Positions 36,739-44,481 of a DNA stretch of 64,000 nucleotides are shown in pieces. This DNA comes from Paenibacillus aceris. GTDB lineage: Bacteria; Bacillota; Bacilli; Paenibacillales; NBRC-103111. Made by a program: the position numbers and the translations under genes. Position 1 is the first letter of the stretch; every line of letters begins with the position of its first letter. The notes under the pieces were generated by a model. It was given only the letters and a program-made list of their open reading frames with translations. It was not told where the DNA came from and searched no databases. The stretch spans positions 62,001 through 126,000 of the forward strand of contig NZ_JAGGKV010000018.1 of assembly GCF_017874035.1 (NCBI RefSeq), written 5' to 3'.

Positions 36739-38040
36739 TTATACTGCCGCGGAAACATGCTTGCTATTTTCAAGCAAGAAGTCTACCGTTTTTCTAATCA
36801 CAAGATCATTGCTCAGACCTTCTAGGCTGCCGTTAGATGCAAACAGCTCGCGAAGTTCTTCTGTTGATTTTTGGTAGGATGGTGCAAATTTCTCAAGTTC
36901 CGCGTTAACTTCTTCGTCGGATACTGTGATATTTTCTGCAGCAGCAATGGCTTCAAGAACAAGGTTGTTGCGAACACGCTTCTCAGCATCTTCTCTCATT
37001 TGTTCTTTCAACACGCTCTCGTTTTGACCGGAGAACTGGAAGTAAATCTCAAGCGTCATGCCTTGGGAGCGTAGACGTCTTTCGAATTCTTTCACCATTA
37101 CATCAAGCTCTGCTTCTACCATCGAAGCTGGAATTTCAACATCAGCGTTAGCTGCAGCTTTCTCAACAACAGCTGTTTCCAGAGCAGCCTCTGAATCTTT
37201 TGTTTTGCGCTCTTGAAGACGGTTTTTCAATTCTTCTTTGTACTCTACAAGCGTATCGTACTCACTCACGTCTTTGGCAAACTCATCATCAAGTTCTGGC
37301 AGGTTTTTGCGTTTGATGTCGTGAATTTTCACTTTGAACACAGCCGCTTTGCCTTTCAGATCTTCGGAATGGTAGTTCTCAGGGAAAGAAACGTTAACAT
37401 CTTTCTCTTCGCCTTTGCCAAGTCCTACAAGTTGCTCTTCGAAACCAGGAATGAAGGAGTTGGAACCAAGTTCAAGGGAGTATTTCTCCGCTTTTCCACC
37501 TTCGAATGCTTCGCCATCAACGAAACCTTCGAAATCAAGAACGACCACGTCGCCGTTAGCTGCTTGTCCTTCTTCAAGAACAACCAATTCAGCGTGACGT
37601 TGTTGCAGACGGGAAAGCTCGCTGTCCACTTCTTCGTCCGTTACATTAGCATCTACCGCTTCAACTTCGATGCCTTTGTATTCGCCAAGAGTTACTTCTG
37701 GCTTAACCGTAACTTTCGCTTTAAATTTGAGAACTTGTCCTTTGCCGAATTGCTCAACGTCTACTTCAGGACGATCAACAGGCTCGATTTTGACCTCTTC
37801 GATCGCTTGTACGTAAACTTCTGGCAAAATGATGTCTAGTGCATCTTGATACAGGCTTTCTACACCAAATTTAGCTTCAAAGATTGAACGTGGCACTTTA
37901 CCTTTACGGAAACCCGGAACATTCACTTTCGCGGATACTTTTTTGAATGCTTTATCCAATGCATCTGCGACGCGCTCTGCGCCAACTTCCACTTCAAGAA
38001 CGCCTACGTTCTTCTCTATTTTTTCCCAACTTGCTTTCAT
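36739..38040 (-). CDS. tig: trigger factor
   Basis: Ribosome-bound chaperone and peptidyl-prolyl isomerase of 433 residues. The N-terminal ribosome-binding signature NVPGFRKGKVPRSIFE is at about 40, the FKBP-type domain (VVLDFEGFVDGEAFEGG) is in the middle, and helical C-terminal arms follow. ATG 38040 has GGAAGGGGAAAG upstream; the frame to 38076 is leader. The order ysoA-tig-clp-lon matches B. subtilis. Confidence 0.96.
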   Translation of the reverse strand: MKASWEKIEKNVGVLEVEVGAERVADALDKAFKKVSAKVNVPGFRKGKVPRSIFEAKFGVESLYQDALDIILPEVYVQAIEEVKIEPVDRPEVDVEQFGKGQVLKFKAKVTVKPEVTLGEYKGIEVEAVDANVTDEEVDSELSRLQQRHAELVVLEEGQAANGDVVVLDFEGFVDGEAFEGGKAEKYSLELGSNSFIPGFEEQLVGLGKGEEKDVNVSFPENYHSEDLKGKAAVFKVKIHDIKRKNLPELDDEFAKDVSEYDTLVEYKEELKNRLQERKTKDSEAALETAVVEKAAANADVEIPASMVEAELDVMVKEFERRLRSQGMTLEIYFQFSGQNESVLKEQMREDAEKRVRNNLVLEAIAAAENITVSDEEVNAELEKFAPSYQKSTEELRELFASNGSLEGLSNDLVIRKTVDFLLENSKHVSAAV

Positions 38041-38093
38041 TTTATGCTTTCCCCTTCCAAAAATGTACGATGACATATTTTCACGTTACGCTC

Positions 38094-38124
38094 ATTATAA
38101 CCATTCTATTATAACATATAACAA
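38094..38124 (-). promoter_or_regulatory. probable tig promoter region
   Basis: Two perfect TATAAT hexamers lie on the minus strand at 38094-38099 and 38108-38113. TTGTTA at 38119-38124 could be the -35 of the first, but with a long 19-base spacer. Confidence 0.4.
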
Positions 38125-38150
38125 ATTCATTTCAAGGCGACCTTTCGCCC

Positions 38151-39044
38151 TTAGGACGGATCCGGGTTAAACTGCTTCACAAACGCCTGCAGCACAAGAT
38201 GCGCCCGCTTCCATTGCAGTGTCATCGAGTCTACAATCCCGTAGTTATCTAGCAATTCCTCCCGATTTACGGAACCGAATAATCGCTCTTGGAGCAGCGC
38301 ATGCAAGGCAGATGCCCATACATCGACAGCTCCATCCTCCGTTCTAAGCAAATCCGTATAGATCGATGTTCCGTAAGCGTAAGCCAAAAACTCCTGCCAA
38401 GTTTGTTTTGCAAAATAAACAAAATCCGGTTGGCTTATCTCACTAATATCTCCGACTCTGCGAATCATATCACGAATTTGAGATGGAAAATCCTCCGGAC
38501 ATAGCGGCGTCTCTTCGATCTGGACAGCAATCCTATCCCCGTTCTTCGGAAATTCGATGAATCCCTGCTCCCCCATTTGTTTAAGCGCCTGCAGGGCTTT
38601 GAATTGAATGTGCGGGTGCCGCGGTTTCTCGCTAAGCCATGCCTTAATACTTGCACTAATACCTGGTTGATCGACAAAACCCAGTTGTTCAAGTGCGCTG
38701 ACTTGCTGTTCCAATGTACCTGTTTGGAGCAAGTCCAATAACTTCAGGCCATAGGCGCCGTTGTCCGATGACTTCTCATGTATGTACTGTCTTAATAAAT
38801 CCTCTTCCCCTTCTATATCCTCTTCCGTTGGACTCGACATGGGGAACAGTGTTTCCGGAAACATCGTTTGCAGCCAAATGCTCAACGCTTCCCATTGCTC
38901 AATTTTTTGCGGGTGGGCGGCTGGAAATTGAAGCAGGAAGGTTAGCAGTTGGAGAGCGTCGCTATACTGCTCTTTCTTTAAAAAGCGGGTAAGCTCTTCT
39001 TCGTAATATTGCTCTGTTTTCGGAAAAAGAATAACATTATTCAT
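38151..39044 (-). CDS. YsoA-like TPR/HEAT-type protein
   Basis: A 297-residue soluble protein, almost wholly helical, with TPR-like pairs near the start (YYEEELTRFLKKEQYSDALQLLTFLL) and a HEAT-like middle (QVSALEQLGFVDQPGISASIKAWL). Function is unknown. In B. subtilis a TPR protein, ysoA, precedes tig in the same way, and this is the reason for the name. ATG 39044 is chosen because the protein then begins MNNVILFPK; its ribosome site is weak, and a longer start up to 39095 is possible. Confidence 0.6.
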   Translation of the reverse strand: MNNVILFPKTEQYYEEELTRFLKKEQYSDALQLLTFLLQFPAAHPQKIEQWEALSIWLQTMFPETLFPMSSPTEEDIEGEEDLLRQYIHEKSSDNGAYGLKLLDLLQTGTLEQQVSALEQLGFVDQPGISASIKAWLSEKPRHPHIQFKALQALKQMGEQGFIEFPKNGDRIAVQIEETPLCPEDFPSQIRDMIRRVGDISEISQPDFVYFAKQTWQEFLAYAYGTSIYTDLLRTEDGAVDVWASALHALLQERLFGSVNREELLDNYGIVDSMTLQWKRAHLVLQAFVKQFNPDPS

Positions 39045-39143
39045 AGATGGCTCTACTATGTGGATCACCTCAGAAATCTTGGTCTCGCTGGACACAGTTT
39101 ACTTGATTGTATCCCTGATTGCAAAATAATTTTAAAATAGGTG

Positions 39144-39173
39144 TTGACTTCCCTCGAAAAGATATGATAATAT
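39144..39173 (+). promoter_or_regulatory. sigma-A promoter of tRNA-Arg
   Basis: TTGACT at 39144-39149 and an extended -10 TGATAATAT (TAATAT at 39168-39173, spacer 18), about 50 bases before the tRNA. Confidence 0.7.
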
Positions 39174-39224
39174 AACTCTTGCTTCGCCAAACAGCTACAC
39201 GCTGGGCGGTAAGAAGAGGTCTAT

Positions 39225-39298
39225 GTCTCAGTAGCTCAGCTGGATAGAGCACACGCCTTCTAAGCGTGCGGTCGGGGGTTCGAATCCCTCCTGGGACG
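39225..39298 (+). tRNA. tRNA-Arg (anticodon UCU)
   Basis: A 74-base cloverleaf. The acceptor stem GTCTCAG/CTGGGAC pairs fully with one G-U, the D arm contains AGCTCAGCTGGATAGAGC, and the anticodon stem CACGC/GCGTG closes a loop with TCT at 39259-39261. The T arm is GGGGGTTCGAATCCCTC. CCA is not encoded. It reads AGA/AGG codons. Confidence 0.97.
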
Positions 39299-39312
39299 TT
39301 CAGCAAGAAGAG

Positions 39313-39340
39313 AAGGCCGCGAGAAATCGCGGTCTTTTTG
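39313..39340 (+). terminator. terminator after tRNA-Arg
   Basis: AAGGCCGCGA (39313-39322) pairs with TCGCGGTCTT around GAAA, followed by TTTTTGTTTTTTT. Confidence 0.9.
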
Positions 39341-39413
39341 TTTTTTTCAGACAATATGCTACGAATCTTTTAAATTGTGTTATACTCTTTTCAATTACAT
39401 AATTTACGAATAA

Positions 39414-39577
39414 ATGAGGTGCCCTTGCGCAGCAAGCAAGGGGTAACAGGGAATCGGGTGCAAATCCCGAGCGGTCCCGCCACTGTATTCGGGGAGTTTC
39501 TTTCTATCATGTCACTTGATGAACATCAGGGAAGGCTGAAAGATACACAGATCCGAGAGCCAGGAGACCTACCTCCA
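39414..39577 (+). promoter_or_regulatory. cobalamin riboswitch upstream of cbiM
   Basis: The conserved cobalamin aptamer elements occur in order: GAGGTGCCC, GGGTAACAGGGAATC, GGTGCAAATCCCGAGCGGTCC, CGCCACTGT, and finally AGAGCCAGGAGACCTACC (B12-box side). An extended -10 TGTTATACT lies at 39378-39386. A terminator hairpin follows at 39672-39700, so B12 binding should stop transcription into the cobalt transporter. Confidence 0.95.
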
Positions 39578-39671
39578 TTTATGCACCCAGAAACCTTCGC
39601 GGAAAGGAGCGGTGTACGTCAAATCTTCCGGCATTTAGCTTCTATTTGTCGTTGTTCGCGCGTACCTACCC

Positions 39672-39700
39672 AAGGCCAATCCACCAGGATTGGTCTTTTT
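39672..39700 (+). terminator. expression-platform terminator of the cbiM riboswitch
   Basis: AGGCCAATCC pairs with GGATTGGTCT around a 4-base loop, then TTTTTG. It lies between the aptamer and cbiM, 45 bases before the start codon. Confidence 0.85.
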
Positions 39701-39744
39701 GTTCATGCTTCACCATTCAATTCATAGGAGGATTTCTCAAAACC

Positions 39745-40524
39745 ATGCAAACAAAATCAAGAAAGACAAAGTTCACTAGTTTCTTGCTAGTCGTATTGGG
39801 TTTCGCACTCTATCTATTCATCAATGTACCTCAATCTGCGTACGCGATGCACATTATGGAAGGATTTCTCCCCATCGGCTGGGCGATCTTCTGGTGGGCG
39901 GCCTTCCTGCCCTTCTTCTTCCTCGGCGTTCGTTCATTGATCAAAATAACCAAAGAACATCCGGAGCTCAAAATTATGCTCGGCCTTGCCGGCGCCTTCA
40001 CTTTCGTACTGTCGGCACTCAAAATCCCGTCGGTCACTGGGAGCAGCTCGCACCCCACTGGGACAGGCTTGGGTGCCGTGATGTTCGGACCGCTTCCGAT
40101 GAGCGTCCTCGGCTCTATTGTTTTGCTTTTCCAAGCTGTCCTGCTTGCCCATGGCGGTCTTACGACACTAGGAGCAAACGCCTTCTCTATGGCTCTCTCC
40201 GGCCCCGTCGTCGGTTATCTCATCTATCGATCCATGATGAAAGCAACCGGCAAGCAAAAATGGTCGATTTTTATGGCGGCTGCGCTGGCTGACCTAACGA
40301 CTTATGTCGTGACATCCATCCAGCTAGCCCTTGCTTTTCCTGCTGAGCATGGCGGGTTTGTCGCGTCCTTCTTGAAGTTTGGCGGTATTTTCGCGATTAC
40401 CCAAATCCCGCTTGCAATCAGTGAAGGTATTCTAACGGTTTTGATTTGGAATTGGCTGCAAGCTTACAGCCCGAAAGAGCTTACGATTCTGCAGCATAAA
40501 ATGAAAGGAGCATCCGAACTATGA
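39745..40524 (+). CDS. cbiM: cobalt ECF transporter substrate-binding subunit CbiM
   Basis: Membrane S-component for Co2+ of 259 residues. The family N-terminus MHIMEGFLP here lies at residues 35-43, behind a signal peptide that ends PQSAYA; cleavage would expose Met-His-Ile, whose N-terminal amine and His form the metal site. About six to seven spans follow, with the SVTGSSSHPTGTGLGAVMFGP loop typical of CbiM/NikM. ATG 39745 has AGGAGG 14 bases upstream, a long spacing. First gene of cbiMNQO under the cobalamin riboswitch; its stop overlaps cbiN by 4 bases. Confidence 0.95.
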   Translation: MQTKSRKTKFTSFLLVVLGFALYLFINVPQSAYAMHIMEGFLPIGWAIFWWAAFLPFFFLGVRSLIKITKEHPELKIMLGLAGAFTFVLSALKIPSVTGSSSHPTGTGLGAVMFGPLPMSVLGSIVLLFQAVLLAHGGLTTLGANAFSMALSGPVVGYLIYRSMMKATGKQKWSIFMAAALADLTTYVVTSIQLALAFPAEHGGFVASFLKFGGIFAITQIPLAISEGILTVLIWNWLQAYSPKELTILQHKMKGASEL

Positions 40525-40805
40525 AAACCCGTACAAAAAACATCCTCATGCTAGCCGCCGTTGTTGTGCTTGCCGTTTTCCCGCTCATTTTCGTCCAAGG
40601 CGAATTTGGTGGATCCGATGATGCCGCTGAAAAATTAATCCAAAGCATTCATCCTTCCTATACGCCTTGGTTCTCATCGCTATTTGAGCTCCCAGGCGAG
40701 ACGGAAAGCATGCTGTTTGCATTACAAGCAGCCATCGGTGCAGGCTTCATCGGGTTTGCTTTCGGTTTTTTTAAAGGAAAAACGTCAAAACCCAAAAGCC
40801 AATGA
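40521..40805 (+). CDS. cbiN: cobalt ECF transporter auxiliary subunit CbiN
   Basis: A 94-residue protein with two membrane spans (about 8-26 and 68-86) flanking an extracellular loop with EFGGSDDAAEKLI and YTPWFSSLFELPGETES, the CbiN pattern. It helps CbiM load cobalt. It overlaps both neighbours by 4 bases (ATGA). Confidence 0.95.
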   Translation: MKTRTKNILMLAAVVVLAVFPLIFVQGEFGGSDDAAEKLIQSIHPSYTPWFSSLFELPGETESMLFALQAAIGAGFIGFAFGFFKGKTSKPKSQ

Positions 40806-41608
40806 TGAAACAAATCGATTCACTTTCGTATATGAATGCTTTGCGCCCGTTATCTCCAATGTGGAAATGCGGTTTTGCGGTGATGATGATGATGCTCTCT
40901 TATCTCACACATCCAGCGGTTCAAGTCGCAATTGCGTGTTGGATGACGATATGGACAGTAGGCTACGCTCGAATCCCGGTCAAATATTATGCCACTTTGA
41001 TCGGTGCTGCTTGTCTCTTTTTTGCTGCAAGTGTGCCCGCGTTAATTGTCGAGCTTCATCCTGTGAGGGGAGAGCTGACTCTCCCTCATGAGGTGGCCGC
41101 TTTCACCCTATTAAATTGGAAAGTGACCGTCACCTCGGCCGGTCTCCTGCTTGCCGCCAAGTTATTCCTTCGCATTCTAGCAAGCCTTACCTGTGTGAGC
41201 TTTATTTTGTTCAGCACACCTTTTTCTGAGCTGCTTCAAGTTCTGAAAAAAGTTCGTGTTCCCGCACTCGTGCTGGAAATTATGCAGATTATGTACCGGT
41301 TTCTGTTTATCCTCTTTGAAACGGTCCAGGACATGTATCTCGCTCAACAAGCCAGAGGCGGACAAACAGGCTTTAAAAACAGGCTCAAAGATACGGCCAC
41401 ACTCATTATGCAAATGTTTATGAAAACCATGCAGCAGTACAGATCGCTGTCCAATGGACTGATGTCCAGAGGCTTTACGGATGATATTCCGCTAGCCCCT
41501 TATCAAGGAAGCCCTGTTCCTTTGCGATACAAATTGGAGAGCTGCGTCGGTTTCATGCTCTTGCTGCTGCTGGAAATTTGGCTTCGCTTAAGTTGGAGGA
41601 ACGTATGA
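40802..41608 (+). CDS. cbiQ: cobalt ECF transporter T-component CbiQ
   Basis: Energy-coupling membrane subunit of 268 residues with about five spans. The cytoplasmic coupling helices carry the two Ala-Arg-Gly-type motifs; QQARGG near 179-184 and LSNGLMSRGF further on are visible. The ATG overlaps the cbiN stop by 4 bases and there is little ribosome site of its own, so it relies on coupling. Confidence 0.94.
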   Translation: MMKQIDSLSYMNALRPLSPMWKCGFAVMMMMLSYLTHPAVQVAIACWMTIWTVGYARIPVKYYATLIGAACLFFAASVPALIVELHPVRGELTLPHEVAAFTLLNWKVTVTSAGLLLAAKLFLRILASLTCVSFILFSTPFSELLQVLKKVRVPALVLEIMQIMYRFLFILFETVQDMYLAQQARGGQTGFKNRLKDTATLIMQMFMKTMQQYRSLSNGLMSRGFTDDIPLAPYQGSPVPLRYKLESCVGFMLLLLLEIWLRLSWRNV

Positions 41609-42447
41609 GTATGAACCGTATTTTAGAAACCAAAGAAGTTAACTTTCGTTACTCTGGCTCGCAGTCCGATGCCTTGCGCAATTTAACTCTTCGAGTACCT
41701 GAGGGAAAAAAGACAGCCATATGCGGCCATAACGGGTCCGGCAAATCCACCCTATTTCTTCATGCCATCGGCATTCATTCGCCTTCTTCCGGTCAAGTTC
41801 TGTGGAGAAACGCACCGGTCTCCTACGGGCGCAAAGAACTTAAACAGCTGCGTCAGGACATCGGTGTTGTCTTCCAAGATCCGGAACAGCAGATTATCCT
41901 GAATACTCCCTATGAGGACGTCACATATGGACTCAGGAATGCCTCCGTTCCCGAACCTGAAATACAAAGGCGGACAGAAGCAATTCTGCGGACCATGCGG
42001 TTGGAGCATCTCGCGCATACTCCTATCCACCATTTGAGTTTAGGGCAAAAGAAACGAGTAGCTATTGCCGGTGTGCTCGTCCTTGAGCCGGACCTGCTGC
42101 TATTGGATGAGCCAACAGCTTATCTCGATCGAGTATCGGAACGAGAGCTTGTCGAAGAGCTTGAGCGCATTCATCGTCGAGGCATCACGTTGGTGATGGC
42201 TACGCATGATATGAATTTGGCTTACTCATGGGCTGACTGGATACTCGTGATGGATAAGGGGCAGTGCGTTATGGAAGGTACGCCTGGGGATGTTTTCGCG
42301 GATGAGGCAGCCATTAAAGTGCTAGGTTTGGAACGTCCCATGCTGCTCGACCTGTGGGAGGCACTGCCTGAAGCTAGCCGTCAAGGCCGCGAAGCGCCAA
42401 GAAATGTAGAGGATTTCAAAACGCTTCTGCAAAAAGTTTTTGCCTAA
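41605..42447 (+). CDS. cbiO: cobalt ECF transporter ATPase CbiO
   Basis: ABC ATPase of 280 residues. Walker A GHNGSGKST, Q-loop VVFQDPEQQI, signature LSLGQKKRVAIAG, Walker B LLLLDEPTAYLD, and the switch His in MATHDMN are intact. TTGGAGG lies 5 bases before ATG 41605, which overlaps the cbiQ stop. It completes the transporter and ends at a bidirectional terminator. Confidence 0.95.
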   Translation: MSMNRILETKEVNFRYSGSQSDALRNLTLRVPEGKKTAICGHNGSGKSTLFLHAIGIHSPSSGQVLWRNAPVSYGRKELKQLRQDIGVVFQDPEQQIILNTPYEDVTYGLRNASVPEPEIQRRTEAILRTMRLEHLAHTPIHHLSLGQKKRVAIAGVLVLEPDLLLLDEPTAYLDRVSERELVEELERIHRRGITLVMATHDMNLAYSWADWILVMDKGQCVMEGTPGDVFADEAAIKVLGLERPMLLDLWEALPEASRQGREAPRNVEDFKTLLQKVFA

Positions 42448-42452
42448 TTATT

Positions 42453-42504
42453 AAAAAAGGAGCTTCCCCTAAGTCTTGAAAAGACCTAGGGACGCTCCTT
42501 TTTT
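42453..42504. terminator. bidirectional terminator between cbiO and the CbiW-like gene
   Basis: AAAAAAGGAGC (42453-42463) pairs with GCTCCTTTTTT (42494-42504), with CTAAGTCTT/AGACCTAG inside. T-runs exist on both strands, so both riboswitch-controlled units end here. Confidence 0.9.
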
Positions 42505-42512
42505 CATTCTAT

Positions 42513-42881
42513 TTAGACCGTTTTGCGAAGGCTTCGGCCAACGCTGCCATTTCCTGTCGGCACAAAGCTCTCGCCATAGCCGTAGGTCACCTGCTCCTCA
42601 AGTGGCAGCCCCTGGAGTAAATGCTCTCTCACCAACCGACGTCCGCTCTCCGGTGTCATCGCTTGATACCATGTCCCCTGCGGGTATACGACAACGACAC
42701 AGGCATCTTCACAGCGGCCATTACACCTTGTCCTCGTCGTATGTATGAGGCTCTGCGCATCATGAAGCGCAATTTCATCTCGAATAGCCACAGTTGTCTC
42801 GTCCCCTAATTTCCTAAGACAGGATCCGCCATTACAAATCAATACATGATGCTTTACTGTTGATAAATCCCAAGTGCTCAA
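42513..42881 (-). CDS. CbiW-like (2Fe-2S) ferredoxin domain protein
   Basis: A 122-residue thioredoxin-fold [2Fe-2S] protein. The cluster ligands fit ICNGGSCLRK and TRCNGRCEDACVVVVYP (C-x4-C and C-x3-C-x3-C). Such proteins, named CbiW in Bacillus B12 operons, are thought to take part in anaerobic corrin synthesis. The cobalamin riboswitch just upstream supports a B12 role, although no corrin-ring genes lie in this window. The start is TTG 42881 with AGGGGAG 6-7 bases upstream. Confidence 0.85.
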   Translation of the reverse strand: MSTWDLSTVKHHVLICNGGSCLRKLGDETTVAIRDEIALHDAQSLIHTTRTRCNGRCEDACVVVVYPQGTWYQAMTPESGRRLVREHLLQGLPLEEQVTYGYGESFVPTGNGSVGRSLRKTV

Positions 42882-42923
42882 CTTACACTCCCCTATCTCC
42901 CGTAGGTAAGTAATGAATCAAGA

Positions 42924-43101
42924 ATAGGCAGGTCTCCTGGCTCCAGAATCCTCATCGAACGTCAGCCTTCCCAATCCATGGATCAGTGGCTAAAAGAGAC
43001 GTAGACTCCTCTGTTACAGTGGCGGGACCGCGACGGCTTTGAACCGTTCTTCCCTTTTCAGCAACGCTTCGCGAACATGCACACGGCGTAAGCACCTATT
43101 T
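42924..43101 (-). promoter_or_regulatory. cobalamin riboswitch upstream of the CbiW-like gene
   Basis: Read on the minus strand: TAGGTGCTTACGCCGTGTG, GAAAAGGGAAGAACGGTT, AAAGCCGTCGCGGTCC, CGCCACTGTAACAGAGG, and GGAGCCAGGAGACCTGCC, the full cobalamin aptamer order. No T-run hairpin lies between it and the TTG start, so control may be at translation. Confidence 0.94.
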
Positions 43102-43103
43102 TG

Positions 43104-43131
43104 AATATATGATTGTCCGAGTTGATCTCAA
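43104..43131 (-). promoter_or_regulatory. sigma-A promoter of the CbiW-like unit
   Basis: On the minus strand TTGAGA (43126-43131), a 16-base spacer, and TATATT (43104-43109), immediately before the aptamer. Confidence 0.6.
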
Positions 43132-43173
43132 CTCTCTAGTAATCTTACTTGAATACGGAGATTCGCACAAGGA

Positions 43174-43202
43174 AAAAGCCGTCAACCAAATGGCTGCGGC
43201 TT
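43174..43202 (-). terminator. terminator of the 43-residue protein gene
   Basis: Minus strand GAAGCCGCAGCC pairs with GGTTGACGGCTTT around ATTT, then TTCC. It lies 40 bases after the stop. Confidence 0.65.
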
Positions 43203-43241
43203 CATTCAAATGCTTTATTTTAATATTCAAATTTACAGTTC

Positions 43242-43373
43242 TTACACAGAAGGCCGGTTAGGTTGATGATGACCAGGCTCAGTTGAATCTAAATTAGACT
43301 GGATGCGTGAAGATTGTTTCGAATGATCGATTGTGCTTTGCGCTTTTTGTTTCATACTTTTGTTTTTACCCAT
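43242..43373 (-). CDS. 43-residue hydrophilic protein, unknown
   Basis: A short frame with AGGAGGAG 10-12 bases before ATG 43373 and a terminator close behind. The product begins MGKNKSMKQKAQSTIDHSK and is rich in Lys, Gln, Ser and His with no hydrophobic core. Such compositions occur in minor small acid-soluble spore proteins, but I see no signature that proves it. Confidence 0.55.
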   Translation of the reverse strand: MGKNKSMKQKAQSTIDHSKQSSRIQSNLDSTEPGHHQPNRPSV

Positions 43374-43534
43374 GATGGACTTTCTCCTCCTGTAAGTGGA
43401 ATGATCACTTGATTAGTATGGAGTTTTGCCTTCCCAAATATGCTGTATATAGTATCCATAAGGTAAATGGGATAGTGATAAACATTGCCTGCAGTTAAGT
43501 TTTTTAAAATTTAGTGTTTACGGATAAATAGGTA

Positions 43535-43720
43535 CGCTAAAGGAACTCCATTCCCTTATTTAAGCACATGGCACAATTTCGTAGGTTGGAGGGGAACTAC
43601 AGGCTTTTATTCAACCTCCAGCGTCCAAATATATGTCAAAATAGCAAAATAGTGGACCCTAGTTCCCCCTAACCCGCTCAAAGGGCTGTTTGCGGCAAAA
43701 TAGCGCCCTGTAGTTCCCCT
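43535..43720 (-). repeat. dispersed intergenic repeat, copy B
   Basis: On the minus strand this copy matches 12384-12573 along its length: GGGGAACTACAGGGCGCTATTTTGCC broken as GGGGAACTACAGGGC plus GCTATTTTGCC (43695-43720), GGGGGAACTAGGGTCC (about 51 bases on), inverted GCCTGTAGTTCCCCTCCA, and TAAATAAGGGAATGGAGTTCC. As in copy A, it begins right behind a terminator, here that of the 37-residue protein. The rest of 43374-43534 shows no gene. Confidence 0.85.
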
Positions 43721-43736
43721 ACAATTCAGATATGTA

Positions 43737-43768
43737 AAAAAGCCTGCAGAGTTTGATCTCTGCAGGCT
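43737..43768 (-). terminator. terminator of the DUF4023-like gene
   Basis: AGCCTGCAGAG (43741-43751) pairs perfectly with CTCTGCAGGCT (43758-43768), with TTTTTT on the minus strand behind it. Confidence 0.9.
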
Positions 43769-43789
43769 CTTGGTTGGTGCCATTAGACT

Positions 43790-43903
43790 TTAGTGCTTCT
43801 TGTGAGGCAAGTTACTGCCTGGCTGACCGTCACCTTGCGTCCTGAAATTCTTCGCGGCTTTCTTCTGCTTGTCGTGCAGCTTGCTAATGAAATGACTATC
43901 CAT
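43790..43903 (-). CDS. 37-residue protein resembling DUF4023
   Basis: AGGAGG lies 9 bases before ATG 43903, and the frame runs 37 codons to a TAA just before a strong terminator. The sequence (MDSHFISKLHDKQKKAAKNF, then a Gly/Pro linker and NLPHKKH) resembles the tiny DUF4023 proteins of Bacillales, which share F-x2-KLH-x-Q and a LP-K-H end. That match is from memory. Function unknown. Confidence 0.65.
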   Translation of the reverse strand: MDSHFISKLHDKQKKAAKNFRTQGDGQPGSNLPHKKH

Positions 43904-43949
43904 GAGCATTCGCCTCCTGAAGAAAGAATGGCACTACCTCTTTAGAATG

Positions 43950-44306
43950 TCACACTAGCTCAAGATTTAAACGCATGGCTAAATTTAGAATAGCGCCCCT
44001 GGCTTCAGCATCTGTTTTGACTTTTTCATACAGCGCTTCGAAATGGCTGCGCTTTTCAATAAATTCAGGTTCTGTTTTTATTGCGGTTTGCGTCCAATTG
44101 ATCAGAACATTCTCGGCTTGTGTCAGTTCGTTATAGGCACGGTGCAGGCCGACGCGTTCGATGATTTCTTCCATTTCCGCCTGTCCGACTTCTTTGCCTT
44201 CCTCTTTCAATTCAGCAATTCGTTTATCTGCTTGATGACTAATTTGCACAAAATGCTCTCTTGAAGCTAAGTAATCGATTTGTGCTTTGGAATGCTTCTT
44301 TTTCAT
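43950..44306 (-). CDS. small all-helical protein, unknown
   Basis: A 118-residue protein predicted to be almost all helix, with charged heptads (QISHQADKRIAELKEEGKEV) and no cysteine or membrane span. It recalls YlbF/YmcA-type helical proteins in size but I see no firm motif. ATG 44306 has AAAGGTG 6-7 bases upstream. It is divergent from the asparagine synthetase gene and lies upstream of the two tiny proteins, each of which has its own ribosome site. Confidence 0.6.
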   Translation of the reverse strand: MKKKHSKAQIDYLASREHFVQISHQADKRIAELKEEGKEVGQAEMEEIIERVGLHRAYNELTQAENVLINWTQTAIKTEPEFIEKRSHFEALYEKVKTDAEARGAILNLAMRLNLELV

Positions 44307-44481
44307 TGCCATCACCTTTACTGTTTAGTAAGTAATAATTAATTTATTCTAGCAGGCTTGAACGTAAAACACAAAATCTGCCAAAGACTGCCCCCGTTCC
44401 CCCTCGGACAGACATTATATACCACCATTTTGCATACCCTTTATCATCATGCTCTCTTCAAAAAGAAAGGAAGGAACGTCT

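Noticed and set aside
43242..43373. Definite small acid-soluble spore protein
   Set aside because: Only composition and size fit; no family signature, so it is left as unknown.
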